Source: Microcaldota archaeon
Lineage (GTDB): Archaea > Micrarchaeota > Micrarchaeia > Norongarragalinales > Norongarragalinaceae
NCBI GenBank assembly: GCA_016207165.1
Contig: JACQQD010000006.1
Location: 1-40,579, forward strand
DNA length: 40,579 nt
Reading direction: 5' to 3'
Shown here: one piece after another, positions 20,758 through 28,622 of the stretch
Layout of the letters: each line of letters begins with the position of its first letter
Numbering within the stretch: the first letter of the stretch is position 1
The notes under the pieces: generated by a model
Told to the model about the DNA's origin: nothing
Databases searched by the model: none
The model's input: only the letters and a program-made list of their open reading frames with translations
Position numbers and translations under genes: made by a program

Positions 20758-21840
20758 ATGCGAAGCGACGTGCTGGTGGTGGGGGCCAGCGTAGTGGGGG
20801 GCGTGGCCGCCAAAGAGCTGGCCCAAAAAGGCATTCAAACCACGCTGTTGTCCGACAAGGCCCACGTCGGAAAAGACGGCAAGTGCACTTCGATCATCTC
20901 TGCAAGCGGGTTGGAAAAAACCGGCATTGGTTTTCGGGAAGCATTGGTGCACGAAATATTCGGCGCGAACATCCGGTGTGGCAAGGCCAGGTTGGAGGTC
21001 CGGACGAAAAAGCCGGTAGCGCACGTGCTGGATCGGTTCCAGTTGGATGCGCTCAGCGTCAGCCAGGCCCAAGACGCCGGCGCCGAGTTGGTGACGGACG
21101 CCCGTTTTTCGGCGTGGCACGAGAAAACCGCTCAGACCAAGGCGGGAAAAATTCGGGCCCAATTCTTGGTGGGCGCGGACGGCGTGGGCTCGACGGTGGC
21201 GGCGGTTTGCGGGTTTCCCAAGCTTTCGAATTTGGTGGTGGCTTGGGAAGGCGAGTTTGAAGGCGCGACGCTGGTGGACCCGAGGGTGGTGGACGTGTTC
21301 TTGGATTACCCGGGCTTGTTTGCGTGGGCGGTTCCGGCTGGACCCAAGACGGTGCGCATCGGTTTGGCGGTGCGGCCCCCGCATGATTTGGCGTCCCACA
21401 AAAAACGCTTGCTTTTTGACGCGGTGGTTGAACGCATGCGTTCCGGTTCCGTGTTGGCGCGCGAGTTTTACCACGCCATTCCTCTTTCCTACCGCAGAAA
21501 GACCCAGCTTGGGGACGTGTGTTTGGTGGGGGATGCGGCGGGGCAGGCCAAGGCGACGACGGGCGGCGGCATCGTGTTTGGTTCTCTTTGCGCCCGGGAA
21601 CTGGCCACCTCCATCAAGGACCATCTGGGCGGCACGCCCTTGGATTATGAGGCTCGTTGGCGCAAAACGTATGCCGGAACCTTGGATGCCCATCGGTGGA
21701 TTCGGAAAACCTTGGACGTTTTGCCTTGGGGGGTCTCGGCGTTCGGTTTGTCGGCGCTTTCCGCTATTGGTTTTGGCGGTTTTTTGGAGAAGAAAGGCGA
21801 CATGGATTTTATTGTAAAGTCCGGCTCCGGCGTTGCCTGA
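20758..21840 (+). CDS. Geranylgeranyl reductase-family FAD oxidoreductase
   Basis: A 360-residue flavoprotein. The N-terminal dinucleotide site reads VLVVGASVVGG (residues 5-15): the second Gly of the usual GxGxxG is Ser. A second FAD motif, VCLVGDAAGQAKATTGGG, lies at about 258-275, and the FLVGADGVGST motif at about 138-148. Family members saturate the isoprenoid chains of archaeal lipids; a second paralogue lies at 36631. The predicted transcript is leaderless (TATA near 20722-20731). The 3' end overlaps the convergent kinase gene by 32 bp. Confidence 0.85.
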   Translation: MRSDVLVVGASVVGGVAAKELAQKGIQTTLLSDKAHVGKDGKCTSIISASGLEKTGIGFREALVHEIFGANIRCGKARLEVRTKKPVAHVLDRFQLDALSVSQAQDAGAELVTDARFSAWHEKTAQTKAGKIRAQFLVGADGVGSTVAAVCGFPKLSNLVVAWEGEFEGATLVDPRVVDVFLDYPGLFAWAVPAGPKTVRIGLAVRPPHDLASHKKRLLFDAVVERMRSGSVLAREFYHAIPLSYRRKTQLGDVCLVGDAAGQAKATTGGGIVFGSLCARELATSIKDHLGGTPLDYEARWRKTYAGTLDAHRWIRKTLDVLPWGVSAFGLSALSAIGFGGFLEKKGDMDFIVKSGSGVA

Positions 21841-22663
21841 CTTTTTGGTAGGCGGCCGTCATTTTTCGTCCGGTGATGGCGTCGTATGCTCGCATGAATG
21901 CCAGGGTTTCTTCTTCAGTGGGTGGTCGCTTGAATTCGGTCCAAAGCTTCCGGAGTTCTGATGCCAAGGCCACGGATTTGGCGCCGGTTCGTGGAAGCGT
22001 CCACTCCCAGTCAATCAGTTTCAGTTCAACGGGCAAATGGTCTTGTCCTATTCGTACCAATATGTTTTCGGGATGTAAGTCGCCGTGGGAAATGCCGGCG
22101 TTGTGGGCCTTGCCCAACGCCATGCCTGCCAACGTGGCCATGAACGTGCGCCGCTCAGTTTTCCATGAGGGATCCCTTTTTTGCCATTCGACCCGTTCGC
22201 GGTACTCGTTTAGTGGCATGAACCCATGCTGGAATTGGTAGACCAAGTAGTGGTGGCTGCCGTGTTGGACCATTCCGATGGGTTCGACCCCGTGTTCGGG
22301 ACTGATGTCGTTCCACCGCGCGGAAGTGAGAAATTCGCTGAGAGGCCGCCGCATTCCCGTGGTTTGGAACGCTTTTTTGATGAGGATGTGGCCGCCGTGG
22401 TGGTCTTCGAGGACAAAAAAGTGTTGACCCGTAAGCGGCTTCTTCTTTGCTTTGATGAGTTCTTCGATCCGTTTGGCGGATTCCGGGTGGGCGCGTTTCA
22501 TCCGTCTGAGCGTTTCTTCGGTGGCCGACTCCAAGGCGTCTTGGCTTTTCCAGATTGATGCATCGAACAAATGCTTGTATTTGGACCACGTGTACACGTT
22601 GATTCCCGGTCCAATTTTCAGTTCTTGGAGGCCACGCGGCCATTCAAGGTATCGTGTCGTCAT
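21809..22663 (-). CDS. Protein-kinase-like phosphotransferase
   Basis: A 284-residue protein of the protein kinase/APH superfamily. The catalytic loop reads ISHGDLHPENILVR (about 195-208), with HGDxxxxN as in small-molecule and RIO/ABC1-type kinases, and the metal-binding motif is KLIDWEWTLPRTG (about 217-229), where DWE stands for DFG. An ILIKKAF segment near residue 95 could supply the ATP-binding Lys. The substrate is unknown. Composition is slightly less GC-rich than the neighbours. It overlaps the reductase gene tail to tail by 32 bp. Confidence 0.75.
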   Translation of the reverse strand: MTTRYLEWPRGLQELKIGPGINVYTWSKYKHLFDASIWKSQDALESATEETLRRMKRAHPESAKRIEELIKAKKKPLTGQHFFVLEDHHGGHILIKKAFQTTGMRRPLSEFLTSARWNDISPEHGVEPIGMVQHGSHHYLVYQFQHGFMPLNEYRERVEWQKRDPSWKTERRTFMATLAGMALGKAHNAGISHGDLHPENILVRIGQDHLPVELKLIDWEWTLPRTGAKSVALASELRKLWTEFKRPPTEEETLAFMRAYDAITGRKMTAAYQKVRQRRSRTLQ

Positions 22664-22687
22664 CTGGGTTGACTTGGCAGCGCAAGA

Positions 22688-22695
22688 TTTTAAAG
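22688..22695 (+). promoter_or_regulatory. TATA box before the 22742 gene
   Basis: The element ttttaaag predicts a start near 22718, giving about 25 nt of leader before the ATG at 22742. Confidence 0.4.
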
Positions 22696-22741
22696 CACGG
22701 TTTGCCTTTCCTTGTTTCCCATTTCACAGAGTTATCCTTTC

Positions 22742-23149
22742 ATGACCAGCACCCCGTTTTTGAAGTTGCCGGCGGACGCGACCCTGTGGGTTCATGAAGA
22801 CGCCGCGTGGTGGCGGCTGAACTTGGATCACGCGTGGCTCAAGGAAGGCAAGCCCTACCACGGGGTTCTGCAGGCCGAGGTGTTGCCCAACGACGGCGGC
22901 CACGTGCTGACGCTGGGGGTGGACACGTCGGAGGGCGCGCACGTGTTTTCCTTTTCTTTTTCCGACCAGGGCGTCAAGCCGTTCGACCAGAATTCCGAGG
23001 CCGCCGAAAAAAAAGCGCTCAAGATCGCTTCGGAACTCTTGCACCACTTTCCGGAAAACCGGTTGAAATCCGAATTGCAAAGCCACGTGCGCCAGCGGCT
23101 CAGTCATTTGGAGTTGACTGCCGAGCAGAGCGTGTGGGACCGGTTGTAG
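22742..23149 (+). CDS. Small hypothetical protein
   Basis: A 135-residue soluble protein not assigned to a family. The first half is a beta-strand pattern with many aromatic residues (ATLWVHEDAAWWRLNLDHAW, HVLTLGVDTSEGAHVFSFSF), and the second half is helical and charged (SEAAEKKALKIASELLHHF, LKSELQSHVRQRLSHLEL). ATG 22742 was preferred over the upstream TTG at 22712. Its stop codon directly abuts the stop of the cis-prenyltransferase on the other strand. Confidence 0.6.
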   Translation: MTSTPFLKLPADATLWVHEDAAWWRLNLDHAWLKEGKPYHGVLQAEVLPNDGGHVLTLGVDTSEGAHVFSFSFSDQGVKPFDQNSEAAEKKALKIASELLHHFPENRLKSELQSHVRQRLSHLELTAEQSVWDRL

Positions 23150-23839
23150 TTACTTTCCGAAGCGGCGTTGCGTTCCGCCGTAAAAATCGAGGGCGTCTTG
23201 CAGGTCTTCTTGCTGGAATTCCGGCCACAATTTGTCCGAGAAGTAGACTTCCGCGTACGCGTTCTGCCACGGCAGAAACCCGCTTAAGCGTTGGACGGCT
23301 CCGGTGCGGATGACGAGGTCCACGGGTTGCTGGCTGTACAGATAGCGGGCGAACGTGGTTTCGTCGATGTCGGCAATTTTGCCCGCCTTAAAATCCAGGG
23401 CGGCAAGGCGTGCCGCTGACGCGATTTCGTCCCTGCCCGAGTACGCGATGGCGACTCCAAGTTCCCGCGAGCGGTCCGCGGTTTTTTCCTCGACGACGCG
23501 AATTTTTTCTTGGATGGTTTTCGGAAGCAGTTGGGTTTTTCCGAAGAATCGCACGCGCAAGTCGGCTTTCTTGAGGGCGGGGTCCTCCAGGGCCCGGTCC
23601 AGTTGCCGGTTCATGAGCTGGAACAAGACTTCCAGTTCCAGTCGGCTGCGCTTCCGGTAATTCTCAAGGGACAGCGCCCACACGCGCAGCGACTGGACGG
23701 GCGTGTCCTGGAGCCATTGGACGACTTGCTCGATTTTGGAAAAACCGTTTTTGTACGCGTCCGCCAGACTGAGGTGGTTTTTGTGGGCGAAGCGCCGGTT
23801 ACCGTCTGGAATGACGGCCACGCTGGAGGGGTAACGCAT
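23150..23839 (-). CDS. uppS: cis-Prenyltransferase (polyprenyl diphosphate synthase)
   Basis: A 229-residue enzyme that extends prenyl diphosphates with cis double bonds to make the long lipid carrier for glycans. Motifs in order: VAVIPDGNRRFA (8-19, with the catalytic Asp), LRVWALSLENYRKRS (about 51-65), AIAYSGRDEI (about 148-157), DLVIRTGAVQRLSGFLPWQN (about 190-209) and YAEVYFSDKLWPEF. The second Arg-rich loop has GAVQRLSG where GGEQRLSG is usual. It probably supplies archaeal dolichol-like carriers for glycosylation of surface proteins. Confidence 0.94.
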   Translation of the reverse strand: MRYPSSVAVIPDGNRRFAHKNHLSLADAYKNGFSKIEQVVQWLQDTPVQSLRVWALSLENYRKRSRLELEVLFQLMNRQLDRALEDPALKKADLRVRFFGKTQLLPKTIQEKIRVVEEKTADRSRELGVAIAYSGRDEIASAARLAALDFKAGKIADIDETTFARYLYSQQPVDLVIRTGAVQRLSGFLPWQNAYAEVYFSDKLWPEFQQEDLQDALDFYGGTQRRFGK

Positions 23840-23908
23840 GATTTTTAGAGGAGTCGTCGGTTTTTAATACCTGTCGACCTTGAAATACTTCGGAACGCTT
23901 TTTCTTGG

Positions 23909-24253
23909 ATGGAAATGGCAAGGACGCCGTGCATTGTGGTGGACTCGTTTTGGGGCCGCTTGAGGGGACTCATGTTTTCCGCCAAAGTGACGTTGCCGCT
24001 TTTGTTCGTTTTTGAATCTCCTGGCCGGCATGCCATTCACTCGTTTTTTTGTCCCGCGTTTGACGCCGTGTTCGTAGGAGGAGATGGACGCGTCGTGGAC
24101 GTGTTTGAAGTGCGGTCTTGGGGCCCGTGGTTTGCCCCCAAGAAAGACGCGAAGTTCTTGGTGGAAGCCAAGCCGGGTTTCGCGCGGAAAATCAGGGAAG
24201 GCCAAGTCGTCGTCAGGGTGGACCCGGATGAAGCTTGGCTGGACGTTGCGTGA
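23909..24253 (+). CDS. DUF192 family protein
   Basis: A 114-residue protein of the DUF192 family: TPCIVVDSFWGRLRGLMFS (the RLRGLM block), PLLFVFESPGRHAIHSFFC (the H-x-F-F-C segment in place of IHMFFM), FDAVFVGGDGRVVDV, and the C-terminal KFLVEAKPGFARK. The function of the family is unknown. There is no signal peptide. It is the first gene of a four-gene overlapping string with a secretion ATPase and two TadC-like proteins, sharing 26 bp with the ATPase gene. Confidence 0.85.
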   Translation: MEMARTPCIVVDSFWGRLRGLMFSAKVTLPLLFVFESPGRHAIHSFFCPAFDAVFVGGDGRVVDVFEVRSWGPWFAPKKDAKFLVEAKPGFARKIREGQVVVRVDPDEAWLDVA

Positions 24254-25487
24254 ATCCGGCGCGTACCGCGTGCCGTGGAATCTGGGCGCGTTGACGGATC
24301 GCCAGCGCGGGGTCTTGGATGCGTTGCTGGACGCGTACGCCTTGCACCCACCCCGGGACACGCTTCGGAAAACCTTGGAGGCGGCCTTGGAAGCGTTGTG
24401 CTTTGCGCGGCGCATCCGGTGGGACGCGTCGTGGGCTCAATCCGTACTCTATTTCGCCGAACAGAATCTCGCGGGATTTGGCGTGTTATCTCATTTCTTG
24501 TCGGACGACGACCTGGAAGAAATCGCGGTGGTGGGCATCGGCAAGCCCGTGTACGTGTTTGTCCGCGGCCAGGGTTGGCTTGAAACCAATGCCGCCGTTA
24601 CGTCCCTGGATTTCGCGGTGGACTGCGTCAACAAGATGGCCAGGCCCCTGGGCCGCCGGCTTACGGCCAGCCAGCCCCGGTTGTCCGCCGTCTTGCCGGA
24701 CGGTTCGCGCCTGCATGCGTGCATGGCGCCGGTGGCGTTGGAAGGCATTCAGATTTCCATTCGCAAGTTCCGAAAAACTCCGTTTTCCGTCGGGGAATTG
24801 GTGGCCGATGGTTTTTTGCCTTCGCGCGCGGCGGCGGTTTTATCGTTGGCCATGCAGGCCGACGCGTCGGTGGTCGTCGCCGGCAACACGGGCTCCGGCA
24901 AGACGACGTTGTTGAACGCGTTGTCCGAGTTCGTGCCGGCGTCGGAGCGCATTGTCGCCATCGAGGACGCGCCGGAATTGTCTTGGCCGCATGCCCACCA
25001 GGTGCGTTTGGTCGGCGAGCCTTCCGTGTTTTCCGGTTTGGTGGCCGACACGTTGCGCATGCGGCCGGACCGAGTCGTCGTGGGAGAAATGCGCCGGGCT
25101 CAGGAAGTCGCCGCGTTTTTTGACGTGCTTTTGTCGGGTCAGGCCAAGGGCGCGTACGCGACGTTCCACGCGGAATCCGCCCAGGACGTTGTGTCGCGCC
25201 TGGAATTTCTCGGACTCAACCCCAGGGACGTGTCGGCGTTGGACTTCGTCGTGGTGCTCAAGCGCTTTTCCGACGCATCCGCTGGAAGAGAGAAGCGGAT
25301 TTTCGAGGAGTTCGCGTTTTTGGAGCAAGGCGCCGCGTGCCCTGTGTTGGTGGGTTCGTCGGTGAACCCCCTGTTTTTCCGGTCCAAGGCATTCCGGAAA
25401 ATCAGCCGCAGCCATGGCCTGAATCCGGTGGCGTTCCGGAAAAAAATGGATGCGGAGGCGAAAAAATGGATCTTCAAGACGCCTTGA
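24228..25487 (+). CDS. Type II/IV secretion or pilus ATPase (TadA/VirB11-like)
   Basis: A 419-residue hexameric-type ATPase. An N-terminal domain (about 60-200) leads to Walker A GNTGSGKTT at 219-227, an acidic IEDAPEL segment (about 245-251), Walker B-type VVVGEMRRAQE near 281-291, and the His box ATFHAESAQDV near 310-320. It is shorter than most archaellum or pilus ATPases and lacks a C-terminal Cys cluster. ATG 24228 gives a 26-bp overlap with the DUF192 gene; a TTG at 24246 is an alternative start. It is followed by two membrane platform genes, the classic order ATPase-TadB/C. No pilin gene is seen nearby. Confidence 0.88.
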   Translation: MKLGWTLRESGAYRVPWNLGALTDRQRGVLDALLDAYALHPPRDTLRKTLEAALEALCFARRIRWDASWAQSVLYFAEQNLAGFGVLSHFLSDDDLEEIAVVGIGKPVYVFVRGQGWLETNAAVTSLDFAVDCVNKMARPLGRRLTASQPRLSAVLPDGSRLHACMAPVALEGIQISIRKFRKTPFSVGELVADGFLPSRAAAVLSLAMQADASVVVAGNTGSGKTTLLNALSEFVPASERIVAIEDAPELSWPHAHQVRLVGEPSVFSGLVADTLRMRPDRVVVGEMRRAQEVAAFFDVLLSGQAKGAYATFHAESAQDVVSRLEFLGLNPRDVSALDFVVVLKRFSDASAGREKRIFEEFAFLEQGAACPVLVGSSVNPLFFRSKAFRKISRSHGLNPVAFRKKMDAEAKKWIFKTP

Positions 25488-26203
25488 CTCAGGCGGGCTG
25501 GAACGTGTTGCCTTTTTCCTATCGAATGCTGTGCGCGGGGGTTGCGCTTCTGGTTGGCGTGGGTTCAGCCATGTTTTTTCAGGAGTTGGCGGCGGGTGTT
25601 TCCGGCGTGATTTGTTTTTGGGTTCTGCAGGCGTTGCCCGCTGTTTTCGCGCAAAAACGCGCCGATGACTTGGAAGCGGATTTGTCGGTGGCGTTGCGGC
25701 TCATGGCCGTTCAACTTCCGTTTTCCGGGTTTGAATGCGCGGTGGAAAACGCGGTGAAAACCGGTTTGCCCAATTGTCATCCCGCGTTGTTGGCGTGGGC
25801 GCGGGCGGTGGAATCCGGGGAAAGCGTTTCCACGTCGCTTCGCCGGCTTTCGTCGCAAACCAATTCCTTGTGGGTTCGGAAAGCCGCGATGCAGATTCTT
25901 TTTTCCTATCGGCAGGGAAGCGGCGCCCCGCTTTTGGCGTTGGCCGACGAGCTGTCGGCGCGTCACGTGGAAAAAAGGCGGTTGTTCGCGTCCAAAACCG
26001 TTTTTTTGAGTGCGTGGTTCGTGGTGCTGGGGTCTTTGGTGCCCATGATGCTGGCGGCGTACGTGTTGGTGGGTTCCGCCTTCTTGTCGTTCTCGTTTTC
26101 CCCGGAATTCGTGTTGGCGGGTTTTGCATTGGGGTTGCCGTTGGTGTTGGGTTTGGTGGTATTCTATGCGTTCCTGGTGGCGCCGGGTGGTCTGCGTGGC
26201 TGA
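25466..26203 (+). CDS. T2SF/TadC-like platform membrane protein, first copy
   Basis: A 245-residue protein starting at the ATG 22 bp inside the ATPase gene. Two membrane segments lie at about 20-55 (LCAGVALLVGVGSAMFF and VSGVICFWVLQALPAVF) and two more at 175-240. The soluble part between carries the T2SSF pattern: LSVALRLMAVQLPFSGFECA, then SVSTSLRRLSSQTNS and FSYRQGSGAPLLALADELSA. It is the inner-membrane platform that the ATPase drives. It overlaps the next gene by 8 bp. Confidence 0.78.
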   Translation: MDLQDALTQAGWNVLPFSYRMLCAGVALLVGVGSAMFFQELAAGVSGVICFWVLQALPAVFAQKRADDLEADLSVALRLMAVQLPFSGFECAVENAVKTGLPNCHPALLAWARAVESGESVSTSLRRLSSQTNSLWVRKAAMQILFSYRQGSGAPLLALADELSARHVEKRRLFASKTVFLSAWFVVLGSLVPMMLAAYVLVGSAFLSFSFSPEFVLAGFALGLPLVLGLVVFYAFLVAPGGLRG

Positions 26204-26840
26204 CTTTCTCTCGTGGTGGACGGCCCAACGGGACGCCGAGGCGTTGGACGGCCAGTTGCCGGCGGCGTTGTTTTCGTTGGCCAGCCTTGACTCGCATGTT
26301 TCCGTGGAGGACGCGTTCTTGGAGGTGGCGGTGGCGTCGCCTTCGCCTCTTAGAGAGGCTTTCCAAGGCGTGGTCCGGCAATTGAAGTCTGGTGTGGGCT
26401 TCTCGCAAGCCATGGATGCCCTTCGCCGAAGGTATCCATCCGCGTTGTTGGCGCGGGTGACGGGTTTGTGGGCGTCGGCGTACCAGAGTGGGGCCGACAT
26501 GTCGGAGGCATACCGGAGCGTGGCGGAGGAAGCGTTTTTGTTCCAACGATTGCAGGCCGAACGCAGGCAGAGTTTTGCCGTGCAGAAGTACACGCTTTGG
26601 GCGGGCTTGGTCTTGGTGCCAGGGCTTTTGGGACTGCTTTTCTCGTGGGTGGCTGACCCGACTTCGCCGTATGTCCACGCCGTGTTCTTCGGCCTTCAAG
26701 TGTACTTGGTTTTGTTTTCGGTTTTGTCGGCGCTTTTGGTGGGCGTGGTGGACGGGTCCATGCGGTTGGTGCTTCGCGACGCCATGGTGTTTGCGGGTGT
26801 CAGCTTCCTGGTGTTTCACGGCGTCCAGGCCCTGGGTTAA
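26196..26840 (+). CDS. T2SF/TadC-like platform membrane protein, second copy
   Basis: A 214-residue protein starting at GTG 26196, which overlaps the previous gene by 8 bp; the apparent extension upstream is read inside that gene and is not real. Residues about 20-130 carry the T2SSF pattern (PAALFSLASLDSHVSVEDAF, RQLKSGVGFSQAMDALRRRY, SAYQSGADMSEAYRSVAEEA), followed by three membrane segments (about 143-160, 170-192 and 197-213). A pair of small platform proteins instead of one long TadC is common in archaea. Confidence 0.75.
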   Translation: MADFLSWWTAQRDAEALDGQLPAALFSLASLDSHVSVEDAFLEVAVASPSPLREAFQGVVRQLKSGVGFSQAMDALRRRYPSALLARVTGLWASAYQSGADMSEAYRSVAEEAFLFQRLQAERRQSFAVQKYTLWAGLVLVPGLLGLLFSWVADPTSPYVHAVFFGLQVYLVLFSVLSALLVGVVDGSMRLVLRDAMVFAGVSFLVFHGVQALG

Positions 26841-26879
26841 AAAACGCCGACGCCGTAACGGGTTGGAGGTCTGAATTTC

Positions 26880-27605
26880 ATGACGGTAACCATTCGAGAA
26901 ATCGAGAAAATTCCGTTGAAAAATCCCCGCGTCATCGAAGGTTTTCCTGGGGTGGGCATGGTCGGCACCATTTGCGCGTCGTACTTGGCGGAAAAGCTGG
27001 ACATGACGTGGGTGGGCTCCATGCATTCCGCGCAATTCCCGCCGATTTCCGCCATCCACGACTTCAAGCCCATGTCGCCGGCCCGCATTTACGCTTCCAA
27101 GAAGTACAACCTCATCGTGCTTTTTTCGGAGTTCGTCATTCCCGCCAACATCGTGTATCCGCTTTCCAACGTGATTCTGGATTTCGCGAAGGCCAAGAAG
27201 GCCTCGGTGCTGTATTCGTTGGCGGGCATTGCCACGCCCAACCCTGAGGAAAAACTCTACGGCATTGCCTCCACGACGAAAATGTCTGAGACGCTCAAGA
27301 AGCAAGGCGTTGAACTGATCAAGGAAGGCGCCACGCAAGGCGTTTCCGGCATCTTGATTGCCGAGTGCGCGGCGCGAAGGATTCCGGCCGCCAACTTGTT
27401 GGTGCAGACCGCGGCGCCGCTGGATCCCGTCGCCTCCGCGTTTCTGTTGGACAAAGTCTCTGACATGCTTTCCTTGGGCTTGGACACCGCTGCCTTGAAG
27501 CGCCAAGGCGAGAAAGTGCAATCCAAGATCCAGGAATCCATGGACAAAATGCGGGCGCTTCACGAAGACTACAAGAAAATGGAACAGAACCCCATGTATG
27601 GATAG
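26880..27605 (+). CDS. PAC2 (proteasome assembly chaperone 2)-family protein
   Basis: A 241-residue cytoplasmic protein. Family segments are VIEGFPGVGMVGTICASYLA (18-37), HSAQFPPISAIHD, the YNLIVLFSEFVIP strand, the loop LAGIATPNPEE, and GVSGILIAECAARRIPAANL. Archaeal PAC2 proteins are linked to proteasome function but the role is not settled. The C-terminal 40 residues are helical and charged. It lies 39 bp after the platform gene, with its own AUG context, and 6 bp before a small membrane protein. Confidence 0.85.
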   Translation: MTVTIREIEKIPLKNPRVIEGFPGVGMVGTICASYLAEKLDMTWVGSMHSAQFPPISAIHDFKPMSPARIYASKKYNLIVLFSEFVIPANIVYPLSNVILDFAKAKKASVLYSLAGIATPNPEEKLYGIASTTKMSETLKKQGVELIKEGATQGVSGILIAECAARRIPAANLLVQTAAPLDPVASAFLLDKVSDMLSLGLDTAALKRQGEKVQSKIQESMDKMRALHEDYKKMEQNPMYG

Positions 27606-27611
27606 ATTTCC

Positions 27612-27941
27612 ATGAAAAAGCGTTGGTGGGCCTGGTTTCTCGTCTGGACGATTCCCTTTGCCGCGTTAACGCTTTTCTTCGCACCGCTTCTGTTTTGGGG
27701 TCTGACCGCGTTTTTCGCTCTCTACGCCGTTCTGGCGTGGGAGCGGGCCGGCTTCACGTCGGACTTCCGGAAATTCAAGGAGCAACTCAAGGACCCCCAG
27801 CCCCTGGCGGAATTGGCTCTGATGGGTGTCGTGGTCCTTCTGTTCTTGTTGTTGGCCGTGGGCTCGCCCTCCGAATCTCTCCTGGTTTTAGTCGCCTTGG
27901 TGCCCGTCCTGGCCGCCATGGCGTTTCCCGCCAAACAATAA
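27612..27941 (+). CDS. Small multi-pass membrane protein
   Basis: A 109-residue hydrophobic protein of unknown family. It has about four membrane segments: residues 7-24 (AWFLVWTIPFAALTLFF), 27-43, 70-86 (LALMGVVVLLFLLLAVG) and 90-106. A charged loop between segments 2 and 3 (DFRKFKEQLKDPQP) probably faces the cytoplasm. It lies 6 bp behind the PAC2 gene and is probably co-transcribed. The tRNA-Leu gene begins 26 bp after its stop. Confidence 0.6.
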   Translation: MKKRWWAWFLVWTIPFAALTLFFAPLLFWGLTAFFALYAVLAWERAGFTSDFRKFKEQLKDPQPLAELALMGVVVLLFLLLAVGSPSESLLVLVALVPVLAAMAFPAKQ

Positions 27942-27967
27942 AGAATCCGCTTCGTCACCTCTTTTTT

Positions 27968-28053
27968 GCAGGGGTGACAGAGCTTGGCCAAACGTGCAGG
28001 GCTTAGGACCCTGTCCCTTTGTGGGTTCGTGGGTTCAAATCCCACCCCCTGCA
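27968..28053 (+). tRNA. tRNA-Leu (anticodon UAG)
   Basis: A complete 86-nt tRNA without encoded CCA. The acceptor stem pairs gcagggg with cccctgc, followed by discriminator A. The anticodon stem caggg/ccctg holds loop cttagga with anticodon TAG. A long type II variable arm (ccc/ggg stem) fits leucine. The T arm reads gtggg-ttcaaat-cccac. There is no intron. The last bases are the left attachment site of the integrative element that follows, and the tRNA is left intact by the insertion. Confidence 0.95.
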
Positions 28054-28054
28054 T
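28043..28054 (+). repeat. attL, within the 3' end of tRNA-Leu
   Basis: The 12-bp sequence caccccctgcat spans the end of the T stem, the acceptor 3' strand, the discriminator and one following base. It repeats exactly at 33731-33742. Confidence 0.85.
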
Positions 28055-28168
28055 TCTTACTTAAGCTGAAAGCACGAACTTGACTGGCTCGTTCTCACAA
28101 GTATATCACTAGTTTTGGGCAATTTATAGACTGCTCTCTCTGCCTTTTTGCTACTTTATTTTTACGCC

Positions 28169-28214
28169 GTAGTGTTCGTGTTGTGTGTGCGGATGCGACA
28201 TCAGTCTGGTTCCA
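28169..28214 (+). repeat. 46-bp direct repeat, copy 1
   Basis: Starts gtagtgttcgtgttgtgtgt and ends ctggttcca. It matches copy 2 at 41 of 46 positions by direct comparison. The copy contains gatg-cga-catc, a small palindrome that copy 2 lacks. Confidence 0.85.
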
Positions 28215-28485
28215 TTCATAGCCTTTAGTTATGAATTTAGAATATATGATTTAACATAATTGTTATGTGTATATATTTCTATTATATAATTTCTTTTAAT
28301 TTTTATCATTTTTAACATCTACATATGTAATGTATTCATAATATAAAATCTATTTCTTTTGTTTTTTTTGTTCACTTAGCTTAGTTCTAGTCTTCTCATC
28401 ATTCATATTAATTAACTTTCATTTATTCTGTTGCTTTATGGGTATTTTGTACTGTTTTTTGATTTTTTGCGTTTTTCGTTTCTTT

Positions 28486-28531
28486 GTAGTGTTCGTGTCG
28501 TGTGTGCGGATGCGATGTCAGTCCGGTGCCA
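28486..28531 (+). repeat. 46-bp direct repeat, copy 2
   Basis: Starts gtagtgttcgtgtcgtgtgt and ends ccggtgcca. It lies 317 bp after copy 1 in the same orientation and about 90 bp before the first gene of the operon. Confidence 0.85.
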
Positions 28532-28572
28532 GTCTAACTTTTTTATTATGAGTTTTACTAGTGATGCAAACC

Positions 28573-28580
28573 TTTAAATT
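28573..28580 (+). promoter_or_regulatory. TATA box of the three-gene cassette
   Basis: The element tttaaatt predicts a start near 28602, with a 21-nt leader that contains a GGGGTGG ribosome-binding motif 4-5 nt before ATG 28623. Confidence 0.4.
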
Positions 28581-28622
28581 CAATTGGCGGTACTTTATTC
28601 TTCTTCAATTTGGGGTGGGCAT

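Larger units (their letters stand above)
28055..28622. other. AT-rich noncoding region, possible replication origin of the element
   Basis: No convincing gene lies here. Two 46-bp direct repeats (28169-28214 and 28486-28531) flank about 270 bp of extremely AT-rich DNA with small palindromes such as acatatgt, ttaattaa and acataa-ttg-ttatgt. Repeats around a melting-prone stretch are the layout of many plasmid and archaeal origins. The right end (from about 28538) carries TATA-like sites for the three-gene operon. This is an interpretation of layout; no initiator gene is recognised. Confidence 0.5.

Noticed and set aside
28054..28622. A CRISPR array or ORB-type origin boxes in the AT-rich zone
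   Set aside because: Only two repeats, 317 bp apart, with no spacer periodicity; no match to the archaeal ORB consensus could be seen.
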